Source of the DNA: JAJECS01 sp965243625 | Lineage (GTDB): Bacteria > Chloroflexota > UBA11872 | Length of the DNA: 64,000 bases | Direction: 5' to 3' | Assembly (NCBI GenBank): GCA_965243625.1 | Contig: CBDEVI010000002.1 | Coordinates: 1,736,001 to 1,800,000 of the forward strand | Part shown: piece after piece, positions 1 to 8,328 of the stretch | Numbering within the stretch: the first letter of the stretch is position 1 | How the letters are laid out: every line of letters starts with the position of its first letter | Notes under the pieces: model-generated | What the model was told of the DNA's origin: nothing | The model's database searches: none | What the model saw: the letters and a program-made list of their open reading frames with translations, nothing else | Program-made: the position numbers and the translations under genes

Positions 1-1045
1 CCGGACCTGCCCGGCCGGCGCGCGCGCTGTGAATCGCCTCGCGCAGGCGCACGGCGCGGGTCAGCAGCCACGCCCGCGCAGGCTGTAGCGCTAGATCGAA
101 CGCGCCGGGATAGGTCACCAGGTCGGGGTTGAATCCGAGCTTGAACCGGTGCACGCCCGCCATGGCATCGGTTGCGTCGTCGGGGTCCGCCATGCCCCAA
201 AGGTCATAGCGCGTGAAACCCTGCCCTTTGGCCCACTGCATGGCCGCCCACTGCACGGCGTGCGGGGCCATGAGATTGCGATGCTGGTTCGACGACCCAC
301 CGAAGACGTAGGCGGCCGTTCGGCCCGCGCCCACCACCATCAGCGCCGCCAGCGGCGTTCCCTGATACCGGGCAATGAATAGCGCACCCTGATCGGGTTG
401 AAACGTCTGCCACACATCGCGGTAGTAGGCCGGGTGGTGAATGGCGAATCCTTCACGCGAGGCAGTTACCTGCATCAACTCGACGAACGCCTCGAATTCG
501 GCGTCGCCTTCGACAAGCGCCACCTCCACACCGCGCCGGCCGGCGAGCCGGATGTTGTACCGCATCTTGGACTTGAAGCCGCCGAGGATGTCGGATTCCG
601 GGCGCTCGAGATCGACCACGGCGGTGCGCGGAATCTGCACGAACTGGCCGGACGGCCGGAATCCACAGGACGAAAGCCCGTCAGCGGCCGCATTGCTCGG
701 CGGCTCGATGCGGACGAAGGATGCGCCGTGGTCCCGGCCGACCTCGATGGCCGCCCGCGCCACCGCCGCGGCGTCGTCCGAGGTTTCGGCCAAGGGTCCG
801 CGCGGCACATAGGCCAGCCCGACACGCGGCCCGCCCGGCCACGCCCGCCGGGTGCGGATGAGCACCTGCGCCCCGCCCGCGAGACCGCCGTCGCCACGCG
901 GCAGGCCCAGCCGGATCGCGCGCCATCCGTAGCGCGACTTCAGCTCCCCCCACCGCCACGACTGCAGAAAGCCACCATCGGCATGTCCGGCCACAAAGGC
1001 CTCCCACGCCGCTTGCGACTCGACCAGGGAGACGGCGGCGGTCAT
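1..1045 (-). CDS. FemAB-like aminoacyltransferase (3' end beyond window)
   Basis: Reading leftward from the ATG at 1045, the frame stays open for 348 codons to the window edge. The protein begins MTAAVSLVESQAAWEAF and carries phrases typical of the FemAB/peptidoglycan bridge (GNAT-fold) family: a W-G-E-L-K-S early block, K-S-K-M-R-Y-N-I-R around residue 155, and a late Y-D-L-W-G-M followed by G-V-H-R-F-K-L-G-F. FemAB proteins use aminoacyl-tRNA to add residues to lipid II or related acceptors. The family is usually 330-400 residues, so little is missing. Its ATG overlaps the menG stop (ATGA), so the two are probably co-translated. The substrate is unknown; other GNAT-fold transferases acting on envelope polymers are possible. 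Confidence 0.8.
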   Translation of the reverse strand, partial: MTAAVSLVESQAAWEAFVAGHADGGFLQSWRWGELKSRYGWRAIRLGLPRGDGGLAGGAQVLIRTRRAWPGGPRVGLAYVPRGPLAETSDDAAAVARAAIEVGRDHGASFVRIEPPSNAAADGLSSCGFRPSGQFVQIPRTAVVDLERPESDILGGFKSKMRYNIRLAGRRGVEVALVEGDAEFEAFVELMQVTASREGFAIHHPAYYRDVWQTFQPDQGALFIARYQGTPLAALMVVGAGRTAAYVFGGSSNQHRNLMAPHAVQWAAMQWAKGQGFTRYDLWGMADPDDATDAMAGVHRFKLGFNPDLVTYPGAFDLALQPARAWLLTRAVRLREAIHSARAGRAGP

Positions 1046-1737
1046 GGGCGGCGAGCCACGTGGATCGCCACGGCGCCCAGGGCGTGCTTGCGGAACCGCA
1101 CGTCCACGAACCCGGCGGCTTCGATCTGGTGGGCCAGCTCCTGCGCCGTGGGAAAGTCGTCCACCGACTCAGGCAGCCAGGTGTAGGCCGCTCCGTGGCC
1201 GCTGATCCGCCGACCCACCCAGGGAATCCACCGATGGAAATACAAGCGGAAGAGGCGCCGAAACACCGGCGTGCGGATCGGCGTCATTTCCAGGATGACC
1301 AGCACGCCGCCGGGCCGCAGCACCCGCGCGAATCCGCTCCAGGCTCGCGGCAGGCTGTCCAGATTGCGCGGCAGGAACGCGCTGACGACCGAATCGACAG
1401 AGCCGGATGCCAGCGGCAGGCGCAGCGCGTCGCCCTGCACGGCGCTGACATCAGCGCCGTCACGCCGCGCGCGCGCCATGCCATGGGCCAGCATCTCGCC
1501 GGCGAAGTCGAGCGCAATGACTCGGGGGGAGTTGGCCGAGCGTCGCCAGGCTTCCAACGACAGGTCGAATGTCCCGGCGCCGGCGTCCAGAATGGTCGCG
1601 GGCCGTCCTTCGAGCGCCTGATCCACGGCATGACGTCTCCAGCCGCGGTCCATCCCGAAACTCATCAGCCGGTTGAGCAGGTCGTAGCGCGGTGCGATCG
1701 CGTCGAACATGGGACGCACCCACGGCGATTTGGCCAT
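1042..1737 (-). CDS. menG: Demethylmenaquinone methyltransferase, UbiE/MenG family
   Basis: 231 residues. The start MAKSPWVRPMFDAIAPRYD is characteristic of the UbiE/MenG family (F-x-x-I-A-x-x-Y-D-x-L-N). The SAM-binding motif I reads ILDAGAGTFDLSL near residue 50, followed by an acidic motif II (ALDFAGEML). The enzyme makes the final C-methylation of menaquinone (or ubiquinone) from SAM. It lies 25 bases after the polyprenyl diphosphate synthase, which makes the quinone side chain, so quinone synthesis is the likely shared role. The GAGTF in motif I departs slightly from the usual GTG. A non-quinone methyltransferase cannot be excluded. Confidence 0.85.
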   Translation of the reverse strand: MAKSPWVRPMFDAIAPRYDLLNRLMSFGMDRGWRRHAVDQALEGRPATILDAGAGTFDLSLEAWRRSANSPRVIALDFAGEMLAHGMARARRDGADVSAVQGDALRLPLASGSVDSVVSAFLPRNLDSLPRAWSGFARVLRPGGVLVILEMTPIRTPVFRRLFRLYFHRWIPWVGRRISGHGAAYTWLPESVDDFPTAQELAHQIEAAGFVDVRFRKHALGAVAIHVARRP

Positions 1738-1762
1738 GCCGCATTATCGGCCGCGTGGCCGG

Positions 1763-2761
1763 CTAGCGGGTGCGCTCGGTTGCTTGGTGGATAAAGTCGG
1801 CAATGGACTCGCGCGACGGGGACGGGCGCACGCGGTCCAGGGCGGCCCGGGCCTGCGCCGCGTAGCGTCCCGCGACCGCGGCCGCATCTTCAACCGCACC
1901 CGACGACTTGATCGCATCGAGGGCCTGCATGACATCGGCGTCATCGGTCGCCTTTCCGGTGAGCACGGCGCGCACGGGATCCTCGTCGCCGGCCCGGTCG
2001 CCGAGGTACAGGATCACCGGAAGCGTCACCAGCCCGGCGCGCAGATCGGTTCCAACCGGCTTGCCGGTTTCGGCCACCAGTCCGCTGATATCCAGGATGT
2101 CGTCGGTGATCTGAAAGGCCATGCCCAGGCTCCAGCCCAAGTCGCGGAAGGCCTCTCGCTCATCCGCCGGGGCGTCGCCCAGCACGGCGGCGGCTTCGCA
2201 AGCCAGCGCGAACAGCGAAGCCGTCTTGTGACCGATTTTTCTCAGGTATTGCTCGCGGGCCAGCTCACCGTCGTCTTCGTAGCTGGGAGCCACAAACTCG
2301 CTCGTGGACATGTCGTGGATGGTGGCCGCGAACAAACGCACGATGACCGGCCGATCGAGCTGCGCGACCAGGTCGGCGGCGGTCGCAAACAGATAGTCGC
2401 CGGCCAGCACGGCGATCTTTTGCGACCACATGACATGCACGGCGGGCTGCCCGCGACGCTCGGGCGAGCTATCGACGATGTCGTCGTGCACCAGCGTGGC
2501 CGAGTGCAGCACCTCCGTGGCAGCCGCCAGCTTGGCTACGGCTTCGGGGCGTCCACCGACGATCGCGGCGACGTGGAGCGCCAGGGCCGGGCGCAGGCGC
2601 TTGCCCGGCGCCAGCAGCACCGCGCCGAGGACGTCCTCGAGCAGGGGAATCTCGGGAACGCGTGAACAGGCGCGGAGAACGTCTTCGACCTCGGCGAGCC
2701 GCGGCGTGACCTGGCTGGTCGCGTGGTGGTCAGCGTCGGCCGCCGATTGATGGTCAGGCAC
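1763..2761 (-). CDS. Long-chain polyprenyl diphosphate synthase
   Basis: Trans-prenyltransferase of the IspB/HepT/octaprenyl type. It elongates allylic diphosphates with isopentenyl diphosphate to make the menaquinone side chain or a lipid carrier. Both aspartate-rich motifs are present: the first as HDDIVDSS, the second as QITDDILDISG, together with the substrate-binding GKRLRPAL block. I chose the GTG at 2761 (332 residues), which overlaps the tatD stop. An ATG 33 bases upstream would add eleven low-complexity Pro/Ser residues inside tatD. It is followed closely by menG. Product chain length cannot be read from the sequence. Confidence 0.88.
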   Translation of the reverse strand: MPDHQSAADADHHATSQVTPRLAEVEDVLRACSRVPEIPLLEDVLGAVLLAPGKRLRPALALHVAAIVGGRPEAVAKLAAATEVLHSATLVHDDIVDSSPERRGQPAVHVMWSQKIAVLAGDYLFATAADLVAQLDRPVIVRLFAATIHDMSTSEFVAPSYEDDGELAREQYLRKIGHKTASLFALACEAAAVLGDAPADEREAFRDLGWSLGMAFQITDDILDISGLVAETGKPVGTDLRAGLVTLPVILYLGDRAGDEDPVRAVLTGKATDDADVMQALDAIKSSGAVEDAAAVAGRYAAQARAALDRVRPSPSRESIADFIHQATERTR

Positions 2762-3533
2762 TGGCGGCGGGGGCACCGAAGACGGCGCGCGCATTCCGGG
2801 TGGTCTTCTCGGCCAGTGAGGGTACCGACATTCCCACCGCCGCCGCCACTACCGCCGCCGTATGCGGCAGGTGCGCCGGTTCGTTGCGACGGCCTCTGAG
2901 CGGCTCCGGCGACAGATAGGGCGCGTCGGTTTCGAGCAGCAACCACTCGGGCGGGATTTCCGCTGCCGCGGCGCGCAGCTCGTGCTCGCGACGAAACGTG
3001 ACGATGCCCGAAAGCGAGATGTGCAGCCCGAGATTGGTGAAGTCACGGGCCTGTTTGGCGTCTCCCGCAAAGCTGTGCATCACGCCCGTGATGCCCGGAG
3101 CGCCTCTCAGCACCTCGGCCACGGCGTCAAGCGACTCGCGCGAGTGGATCACGACCGGCAGGCCAAGCTCGACCGCCAGCGCGCACTGTTCCGCGAATGC
3201 GCGCTCCTGGACGTCGCGCGGTTGAAACTCGCGATAGTGGTCGAGCCCGGTCTCGCCGATGGCGCGGACCTTCGGGTGGGCGGCCAGTGAGCGCACGTCG
3301 TGTGCCGTCCGGCGGTCCCAACTCCCGCACTCGTGCGGATGCACGCCGACGGACGCCAGCCACCCGTCATAGCGCTCGGCAAGCTCGATGGCCCGGCGGC
3401 TCGACTCGAGGTCGTTGGCCACCACCAGCACCTCATCGACGCCCGCGGCAACCGCACGGGCATGGAGCGCCGGCAATTCGTCGGCGAAGACGTGATCCCC
3501 CAGATGGGCGTGGGTGTCGAAGAGCGTGGCTAT
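2754..3533 (-). CDS. tatD: TatD family metal-dependent DNase, apparent AUA start
   Basis: TatD hydrolases are TIM-barrel, two-metal phosphodiesterases with 3'-5' exonuclease and deoxyribonuclease activity. The first metal motif DTHAHLGD is at the extreme N-terminus, so the start must lie just before it. GETGLDHYRE supplies the metal-binding Glu, VIHSRE and MHSFAG supply His residues, and LLETDAPYLSPEP is the C-terminal Asp motif. No ATG, GTG or TTG occurs in frame between the metG coding region far upstream and this motif. The best candidate is ATA at 3533, which overlaps the metG stop as ATAG and gives 259 residues, the normal family length. It overlaps the next gene by a few bases. Confidence 0.88.
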   Translation of the reverse strand: MATLFDTHAHLGDHVFADELPALHARAVAAGVDEVLVVANDLESSRRAIELAERYDGWLASVGVHPHECGSWDRRTAHDVRSLAAHPKVRAIGETGLDHYREFQPRDVQERAFAEQCALAVELGLPVVIHSRESLDAVAEVLRGAPGITGVMHSFAGDAKQARDFTNLGLHISLSGIVTFRREHELRAAAAEIPPEWLLLETDAPYLSPEPLRGRRNEPAHLPHTAAVVAAAVGMSVPSLAEKTTRNARAVFGAPAASA

Positions 3534-5062
3534 GCGGCTTCGATGCGAGGAAACAGCGCCGCGCCTCCCGGAACCCGGTGTCCGGCCGGCAGGCCGGTCC
3601 AGCCGCCCGCGCCCCAGTCGCCGGGGCCGGCGGGCGGCAGGCCCAAGCGGCCGAGGATGGCGGTGGACGTCCGCGGCATGGCCGGCTGGATTTGTATGGC
3701 GATGTGGCGCACCGCCTCCAGGGCGGCGCCCAACACGGTTGAGAGCCGCTCGCGCTGCGCGGGGTCCCTGGCCAGGCGCCACGGCTCGGTGCGGTCGATG
3801 TATCGATTCACCGCGCTCACGAAGTCGAACGTGGCGCCCAGGGCCAGGTGCAGCCGCCAGGACTCGTAGTTGGCTTCGGCCAGCGTCCAGGCCGTTTCGG
3901 CCGCGGCTCGGAGCTCACTCTCCACCTCCGACGGCTCTTCCGCCGGCGGGACCACGCCGTCGAAATAGCGACCGAGCATGGAGGTGGTGCGCAGCACCAG
4001 ATTGCCCAGGTCGTTTCCCAGGTCGTCCTGGTAGCGACGGCCCATGTTCTTCCACTTGAAGTCGCCGTCGCGATCGAAGGGCACCTCGCGCAGCAGGTAG
4101 TAGCGCAGGGCATCCGATCCGTGCTGCTCGATCACATCGGCCGGTCGCACGATGTGACCGCTCGTTTGGCTCATCGGCGCGCCTTCGTAGTCCACCCATC
4201 CGTGGACCACGATTTGCCGGGGCAGCGGCAAACCCGCCGACATGAGCATCGTGGGCCAATAGAGCGCGTGGAAGCGCACGATGTCCTTGCCGATGACGTG
4301 CGCCTCCGCCGGCCACCACTGCTCGAAGGCCGCCTCGCCGCCGTTTTGCCCGAAGCCAATGCCGGTGATGTAGTTGATCAGCGCGTCGAACCAGACATAG
4401 ATCCGCTGCGCGGGATCGTTGGGCAGCGGGATGCCCCAGGTCAGCGAGGCGCGCGAGATGCTGAAATCCCGCAGGCCCTGGCGAATGATGCCGAGCATTT
4501 CGTTGCGCCGCGTGTCCGGGTACACGAAATCCGGGTGAGCCTCGTAGTGGGCGGCGATGGCGTCCTGGTACTTGGACATGCGGAAGAAGTAGTTCCGCTC
4601 GGTCACCCACTCGGGTTTGGCGTCGTGGAACGGACATAGCCCATCGGTCAGGTCATCGTCCGTGTAGAACGCCTCGCAAGGGACGCAATACCACCCCTCG
4701 TAGTCGCCTTCGTAGATGTCGCCTTGGGCCAGCACGCGCGCAAAGAACTCGTTCACCGTCACGTGATGCCGCGGCTCGGTGGTGCGAACGAAGTCGTCGA
4801 ATTCGACGTCAACGCTGCGCCAGACGGCCTGGAAGCGCTCCGCGGCCTCGTCGACGTACGCCATCGTGTCCACGCCCGCCTCCGCCGCCTGGCGGCTCAC
4901 GCGCTGGCTGTTCTCGTCGAGCCCCCCGAGGAAATAGGCGTCAACGCCGCGCAGCCGCTTGAAGCGCACCACGGCATCCGCGGCGATCATTTCGAAGCTG
5001 TGGCCCACATGCGGCTCGCCGCTGGGGTAGGGAATGGCGGTGGTGAGGTAGTACTTCGACAC
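3530..5062 (-). CDS. metG: Methionyl-tRNA synthetase
   Basis: 510 residues, the size of a MetRS without the C-terminal dimerisation domain. It starts MSKYYLTTAIPYPSGEP. The class I HIGH motif is HVGH in the expected place, and the zinc knuckle reads YCVPCE then CPFH near residues 125-145. The protein charges tRNA-Met for initiation and elongation. The region where KMSKS belongs reads APMSQTSGHIV, so both lysines of the motif are replaced although the flanking W-V-D-Y-E-G and D-A-L-R-Y-Y-L-L blocks are well conserved. It heads an overlapping string with tatD, the prenyl synthase, menG and FemAB. Confidence 0.93.
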   Translation of the reverse strand: MSKYYLTTAIPYPSGEPHVGHSFEMIAADAVVRFKRLRGVDAYFLGGLDENSQRVSRQAAEAGVDTMAYVDEAAERFQAVWRSVDVEFDDFVRTTEPRHHVTVNEFFARVLAQGDIYEGDYEGWYCVPCEAFYTDDDLTDGLCPFHDAKPEWVTERNYFFRMSKYQDAIAAHYEAHPDFVYPDTRRNEMLGIIRQGLRDFSISRASLTWGIPLPNDPAQRIYVWFDALINYITGIGFGQNGGEAAFEQWWPAEAHVIGKDIVRFHALYWPTMLMSAGLPLPRQIVVHGWVDYEGAPMSQTSGHIVRPADVIEQHGSDALRYYLLREVPFDRDGDFKWKNMGRRYQDDLGNDLGNLVLRTTSMLGRYFDGVVPPAEEPSEVESELRAAAETAWTLAEANYESWRLHLALGATFDFVSAVNRYIDRTEPWRLARDPAQRERLSTVLGAALEAVRHIAIQIQPAMPRTSTAILGRLGLPPAGPGDWGAGGWTGLPAGHRVPGGAALFPRIEAA

Positions 5063-5107
5063 AGAGGATTTCGCGCGACGCGAGTTCGCGATTCTATCCC
5101 AGGCGCT

Positions 5108-5956
5108 CTAGGACTCCTTGGCGGGGTTGGCGCGGCGGATCTCCTGGGCCAGGGCGTAGACTTCGCGCCGCGGCATCCGCAATTCCCGGGCGACCGACGC
5201 CGCCGCCTGGCTCGGCGAAGCTCCCGCGGCCATGGCGGCCGCGACCGCGGCGGTGACCTTCGACGCCTCGGGCGCGGCTTCGGGCTCGCGCTCCGCCACG
5301 TCGATCACCAGCGTGATCTCTCCGCGCGGCGCTTCCTGCGCCAGCACCTCGCAGAGCTCGGACAGCGGCACTTCCCGGATGTCCTCGTGGAGCTTGGTCA
5401 GCTCCCGGCACATCGCCGTCGGACGGTCGCCGAGGCACTCCAGCAGCTCGGCCACGCGCGCCGCGGCCCGATGCGGCGGCAGGTAGATGACCAGTGTGCG
5501 CGCGACTTCGGCGGCGCGCCGGACCAGGCGCTCGCGCCGCGGCCGCCGCTCGGGCAGAAACCCAATGAACGTGACGGGCTGCTGCGCGAACGACACCACC
5601 GACAGGGCGGTGGTCAGGGCCGACGCGCCCGGGATCGGCACCACGGACATCCCCTCGCGGCGAACCCGGGCCACGAGGTCCGGCCCGGGGTCGGCCAGGC
5701 CGGGGGTTCCCGCGTCGGACACCAACGCGACGTCGCCCTCGCGCAAACAGGCGACGATGGCGTCCTCCCGGCGCTCGGGGCTTTCGGCGTGGTAGGGAAT
5801 CAGCCGCGGGCTCGCGCCGATGTGGTTGAGCAGCTTGCGGGTACGCCGAGTGTCCTCCGCCGCGACGACCGGCACCGAGGCGAGCACACGGGCGGCGCGC
5901 GCCGTCAGATCCTCGAGATTGCCAATCGGCGTGGCCACCACGTAGAGCACGCCCAT
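5108..5956 (-). CDS. rsmI: 16S rRNA (cytidine-1402 2'-O)-methyltransferase
   Basis: 282 residues, the usual length. The N-terminus LYVVATPIGNLEDLTARA and AAEDTRRTRKLL are near-invariant in RsmI, as are ALVSDAGTPGLADPG and the P-G-A-S-A-L-T-T-A-L-S substrate loop. The enzyme uses SAM to methylate the ribose of C1402 in the 16S decoding centre; the base methylation at the same site is made by RsmH. The gene ends 45 bases before metG on the same strand, consistent with one transcription unit. Its ATG at 5956 is the first codon of the conserved VLYVVATPIGN block. Confidence 0.95.
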   Translation of the reverse strand: MGVLYVVATPIGNLEDLTARAARVLASVPVVAAEDTRRTRKLLNHIGASPRLIPYHAESPERREDAIVACLREGDVALVSDAGTPGLADPGPDLVARVRREGMSVVPIPGASALTTALSVVSFAQQPVTFIGFLPERRPRRERLVRRAAEVARTLVIYLPPHRAAARVAELLECLGDRPTAMCRELTKLHEDIREVPLSELCEVLAQEAPRGEITLVIDVAEREPEAAPEASKVTAAVAAAMAAGASPSQAAASVARELRMPRREVYALAQEIRRANPAKES

Positions 5957-6002
5957 GGCGGCAAGTGTAGGCGCTCAACCGTTGGACACGGCCGCAACGG
6001 CC

Positions 6003-6027
6003 CCGGCGGGGCTCGGGGCCCCGCCGG
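6003..6027 (-). terminator. GC-rich hairpin after the first glycosidase gene
   Basis: A perfect 9-bp stem (CCGGCGGGG / CCCCGCCGG) with a 7-base loop lies about 40 bases past the stop of the glycosidase at 6064. There is no run of T. The other tandem copy has an equivalent hairpin at the same position, so a role in termination or 3' mRNA stability is likely. Confidence 0.45.
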
Positions 6028-6063
6028 TTCGGCCGTCGCGTGCGACCGAGCGTCGCGCCGCGT

Positions 6064-8034
6064 TTACCCCGCGGTCGGCGGGGGCGGCTTCGGCATGTTT
6101 CGCAGCGCGGTGTAGGCCGGCCGCGGACTCAAGTCGCCGCGCACGATGCCGAACGCCCACTTCTCGTCGTGCGACCCCACGACCTGCTGGAAGTTGAAAT
6201 TCCAGACGATCATGTGCGTCAAATAGGGCGCTTCCGCCCGCACCTTCGCGAATGACCGGACGAGGTAGTTCGCCTGGTCCTGCTCGCTGTTGCACCGCGC
6301 GTACTCGTAGCCCGGCGCGGGGTTTGGCGTCGAGGCCCAGCCGAACTCGGTGATCCACAGCGTCTTGTGCCGGAAGGCCGGCCCCGCCGCGATCATGTCG
6401 GCGTACAGCTGCTCGTAGCGGCTGAAGAAGAAGCTGTCGTGGGTCGACCAGCCGCTGTTGCACTTCGCACGGCTCGCCGCCGGGTTATTGATCGTGTCGT
6501 CCGGCGCGTTGGGTCCGCCGTTGGGATGGATACCCAGGAACTCGAAGTAGTTGGCAATCTCCCCGCCGTTGGCCGCCCAGAGGCGCCGCAGGTAGTCGCG
6601 GTCGTCGATCGCGGTGGACGTGTTGCCCGCCGGCGTCATGGCGCCCAGTCCCACGATGGCGTTGGGATCGCCGCGCTTGGTGCCGATGTAGCCATGCTTG
6701 ACCAGCTCGAGAAACTCGATATGGGCGGTGTTATTGGGATCGCCCGGACGCAGTGAAGGCCACTCGCGCTGCAGGTTGGACTCGTTCCACAGCTCGTAGG
6801 CCTGGACTCGACCCCGGTAGCGGGAGGCCAGCTCTTGCATGAAGCGGCCAAAGGTCGCGGGGTCGACGGGCGGGCCGTGACCGGGCGGCGAGCCCGCGGC
6901 CTTCAGGCACGGCGGCGCCTTGACCACGCTGAGCAGAATCTGCAGGCCGTTGGCCCGCATGGTGTTGACCAGGCGGTCCACCGTCGCCCAGGACCATTGG
7001 TTGGACGGCAGCGCCTGACAGCCCGGTCCGAACACTTCCACCTCTTCCCACGGCACTTGCTGCTTCACCCAGCCGAAGCCGGCGCCGAGAACGAGGTCGG
7101 CCAGACGCTGGTCGTCCGGTCGGCGGAACTCGCCCTGCATGCCGTAGCCCTGCAGACCCTGCGGCAGCACCCGGGGCGCCGGGACCGATCCCGACGCAGG
7201 CGGCGGAGTGGATGTCGAAGTCGTGGTGGTTGTTGGCGTCGATTCCGGTGTCGCCTCGGGCACCGGCGCCTCGCCCATTGCTTGGGCGGCGGTCAGCGGG
7301 CGCTTGGCGCTCTGCGGAATGATGACGCCGTTGAGCTTCTTGATCTGGTCCGGCACGTTGAGCAGGTGTGGAACGCCCACCCTGGTCCCAGGCGCCGGCA
7401 CGTTGAAGATTCGCCACACCGCCCGCTGCGCGCGCAGGACTTGCGCGCCCTGCGGATTGCCGTTGATCTCCTGCTCCTCATAGGCAATCGGCAAGCCGTA
7501 GAGATCGATCCAATTCGACTTTTCGAGGAACTTGGCCCTGAGGACCGGGTTGGCGTCCAAGAGCCGCAAGTGGTTGCGAATGATTTGGGAGAAGCTCGCC
7601 CCTGAATCCTCCGGCAGCACCCGATGCGCGGGTACGCCGGGCAGGTTCACGCGGAACCGGTTCGCCAACACGTCCATGGAGTTCAAATACGCGAACTGGC
7701 TACAGCCGCCTCGGTCCGCGCGATCCGGCCGGTATTGCAGCATCACTTTCTGCAGGGCCAGGACCTGAAATCCGTTGAATTCGAACTGCTGGGCGATCGG
7801 GTAGCCGACATCTTGGAGGACAAGCGTGCGCACGCACGAGTACCAGTTGATCCCGTCGGCGTCGACGACCGGAAAGCCGTCATTCGGATCCGCGGTGTCG
7901 CCGCCGGTGATGGTGTAGAGGCAACCGCCCTCGATGGGGGTGCCCTGGTGGGGATCGCAGCCAACGGCCTGGACGGAGGTGACTGCTCCGGCGACCAACA
8001 GGCTGACTATGGCTACGACAAACCACTTACGCAT
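6064..8034 (-). CDS. Secreted two-module glycoside hydrolase (clan GH-A type), copy 1
   Basis: 656 residues. Residues 1-23 form a signal peptide (MRKWFVVAIVSLLVAGAV, then a VQA cleavage site). Residues 24-245 are a conserved module I do not recognise, with paired Cys and an N-G-N-P-Q-G-A-Q-V-L-R block. Residues 250-290 are a Pro/Thr/Ser linker. The C-terminal 360 residues look like a (beta/alpha)8 glycosidase of the GH5/GH39 kind: YELWNESN gives the acid/base Glu418 and WITEFGWAS gives the nucleophile Glu563. The protein should act outside the membrane on a polysaccharide or glycoconjugate; the substrate is unknown. A GAGGAG ribosome site precedes the ATG. The gene is a tandem duplicate of the next one. 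Confidence 0.8.
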   Translation of the reverse strand: MRKWFVVAIVSLLVAGAVTSVQAVGCDPHQGTPIEGGCLYTITGGDTADPNDGFPVVDADGINWYSCVRTLVLQDVGYPIAQQFEFNGFQVLALQKVMLQYRPDRADRGGCSQFAYLNSMDVLANRFRVNLPGVPAHRVLPEDSGASFSQIIRNHLRLLDANPVLRAKFLEKSNWIDLYGLPIAYEEQEINGNPQGAQVLRAQRAVWRIFNVPAPGTRVGVPHLLNVPDQIKKLNGVIIPQSAKRPLTAAQAMGEAPVPEATPESTPTTTTTSTSTPPPASGSVPAPRVLPQGLQGYGMQGEFRRPDDQRLADLVLGAGFGWVKQQVPWEEVEVFGPGCQALPSNQWSWATVDRLVNTMRANGLQILLSVVKAPPCLKAAGSPPGHGPPVDPATFGRFMQELASRYRGRVQAYELWNESNLQREWPSLRPGDPNNTAHIEFLELVKHGYIGTKRGDPNAIVGLGAMTPAGNTSTAIDDRDYLRRLWAANGGEIANYFEFLGIHPNGGPNAPDDTINNPAASRAKCNSGWSTHDSFFFSRYEQLYADMIAAGPAFRHKTLWITEFGWASTPNPAPGYEYARCNSEQDQANYLVRSFAKVRAEAPYLTHMIVWNFNFQQVVGSHDEKWAFGIVRGDLSPRPAYTALRNMPKPPPPTAG

Positions 8035-8144
8035 GCGCGAAACTCCTCGGAGGCGGGCGCCACGACGTCGCCCGCTGGGTTTCTGCCTCCCAGAGCCCGT
8101 GCGTGGTTCGCCAGCAAACCGTAGCGGTCGAATTTAGGCGCGAC
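8035..8144 (-). promoter_or_regulatory. Leader of glycosidase copy 1, duplicated upstream of copy 2
   Basis: The 110 bases upstream of this ATG closely match those upstream of the other copy (10216-10325), including the ribosome site GAGGAG, a GGGAGGCAGAAACCCAGCG block and a distal CCTAAATTCGA stretch. The duplication therefore included the promoter and leader, and both copies probably share regulation. No clear -35/-10 pair can be assigned. The remaining bases to 8267 hold nothing I recognise. Confidence 0.5.
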
Positions 8145-8267
8145 GGCGAGGACCGTCAAACCCGTGGAGGGCGTGACGACGGCATCCTCGCGGCAGGCTG
8201 GAGCGTCGGTGTTACGGGCGCCGGCGGCGCAAGCCGAGCCTAGCGATGAGCCGGCGCCCGCGGCAGA

Positions 8268-8292
8268 CCGGCGGGGCGTGCCGCCCCGCCGG
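8268..8292 (-). terminator. GC-rich hairpin after the second glycosidase gene
   Basis: A perfect 10-bp stem (CCGGCGGGGC / GCCCCGCCGG) with a 5-base loop GTGCC lies about 37 bases after the stop at 8329. It matches the hairpin after copy 1 in place and sequence. No T-tract follows. Confidence 0.45.
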
Positions 8293-8328
8293 TCCGGCCG
8301 TCGAACGCGGCCTTAGATCGCGCCTCGC

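Noticed and set aside
7200..7260. Frameshift or assembly error in the linker of glycosidase copy 1
   Set aside because: The Pro/Thr/Ser run is in frame and both flanking domains align to copy 2, so it is a genuine linker difference.
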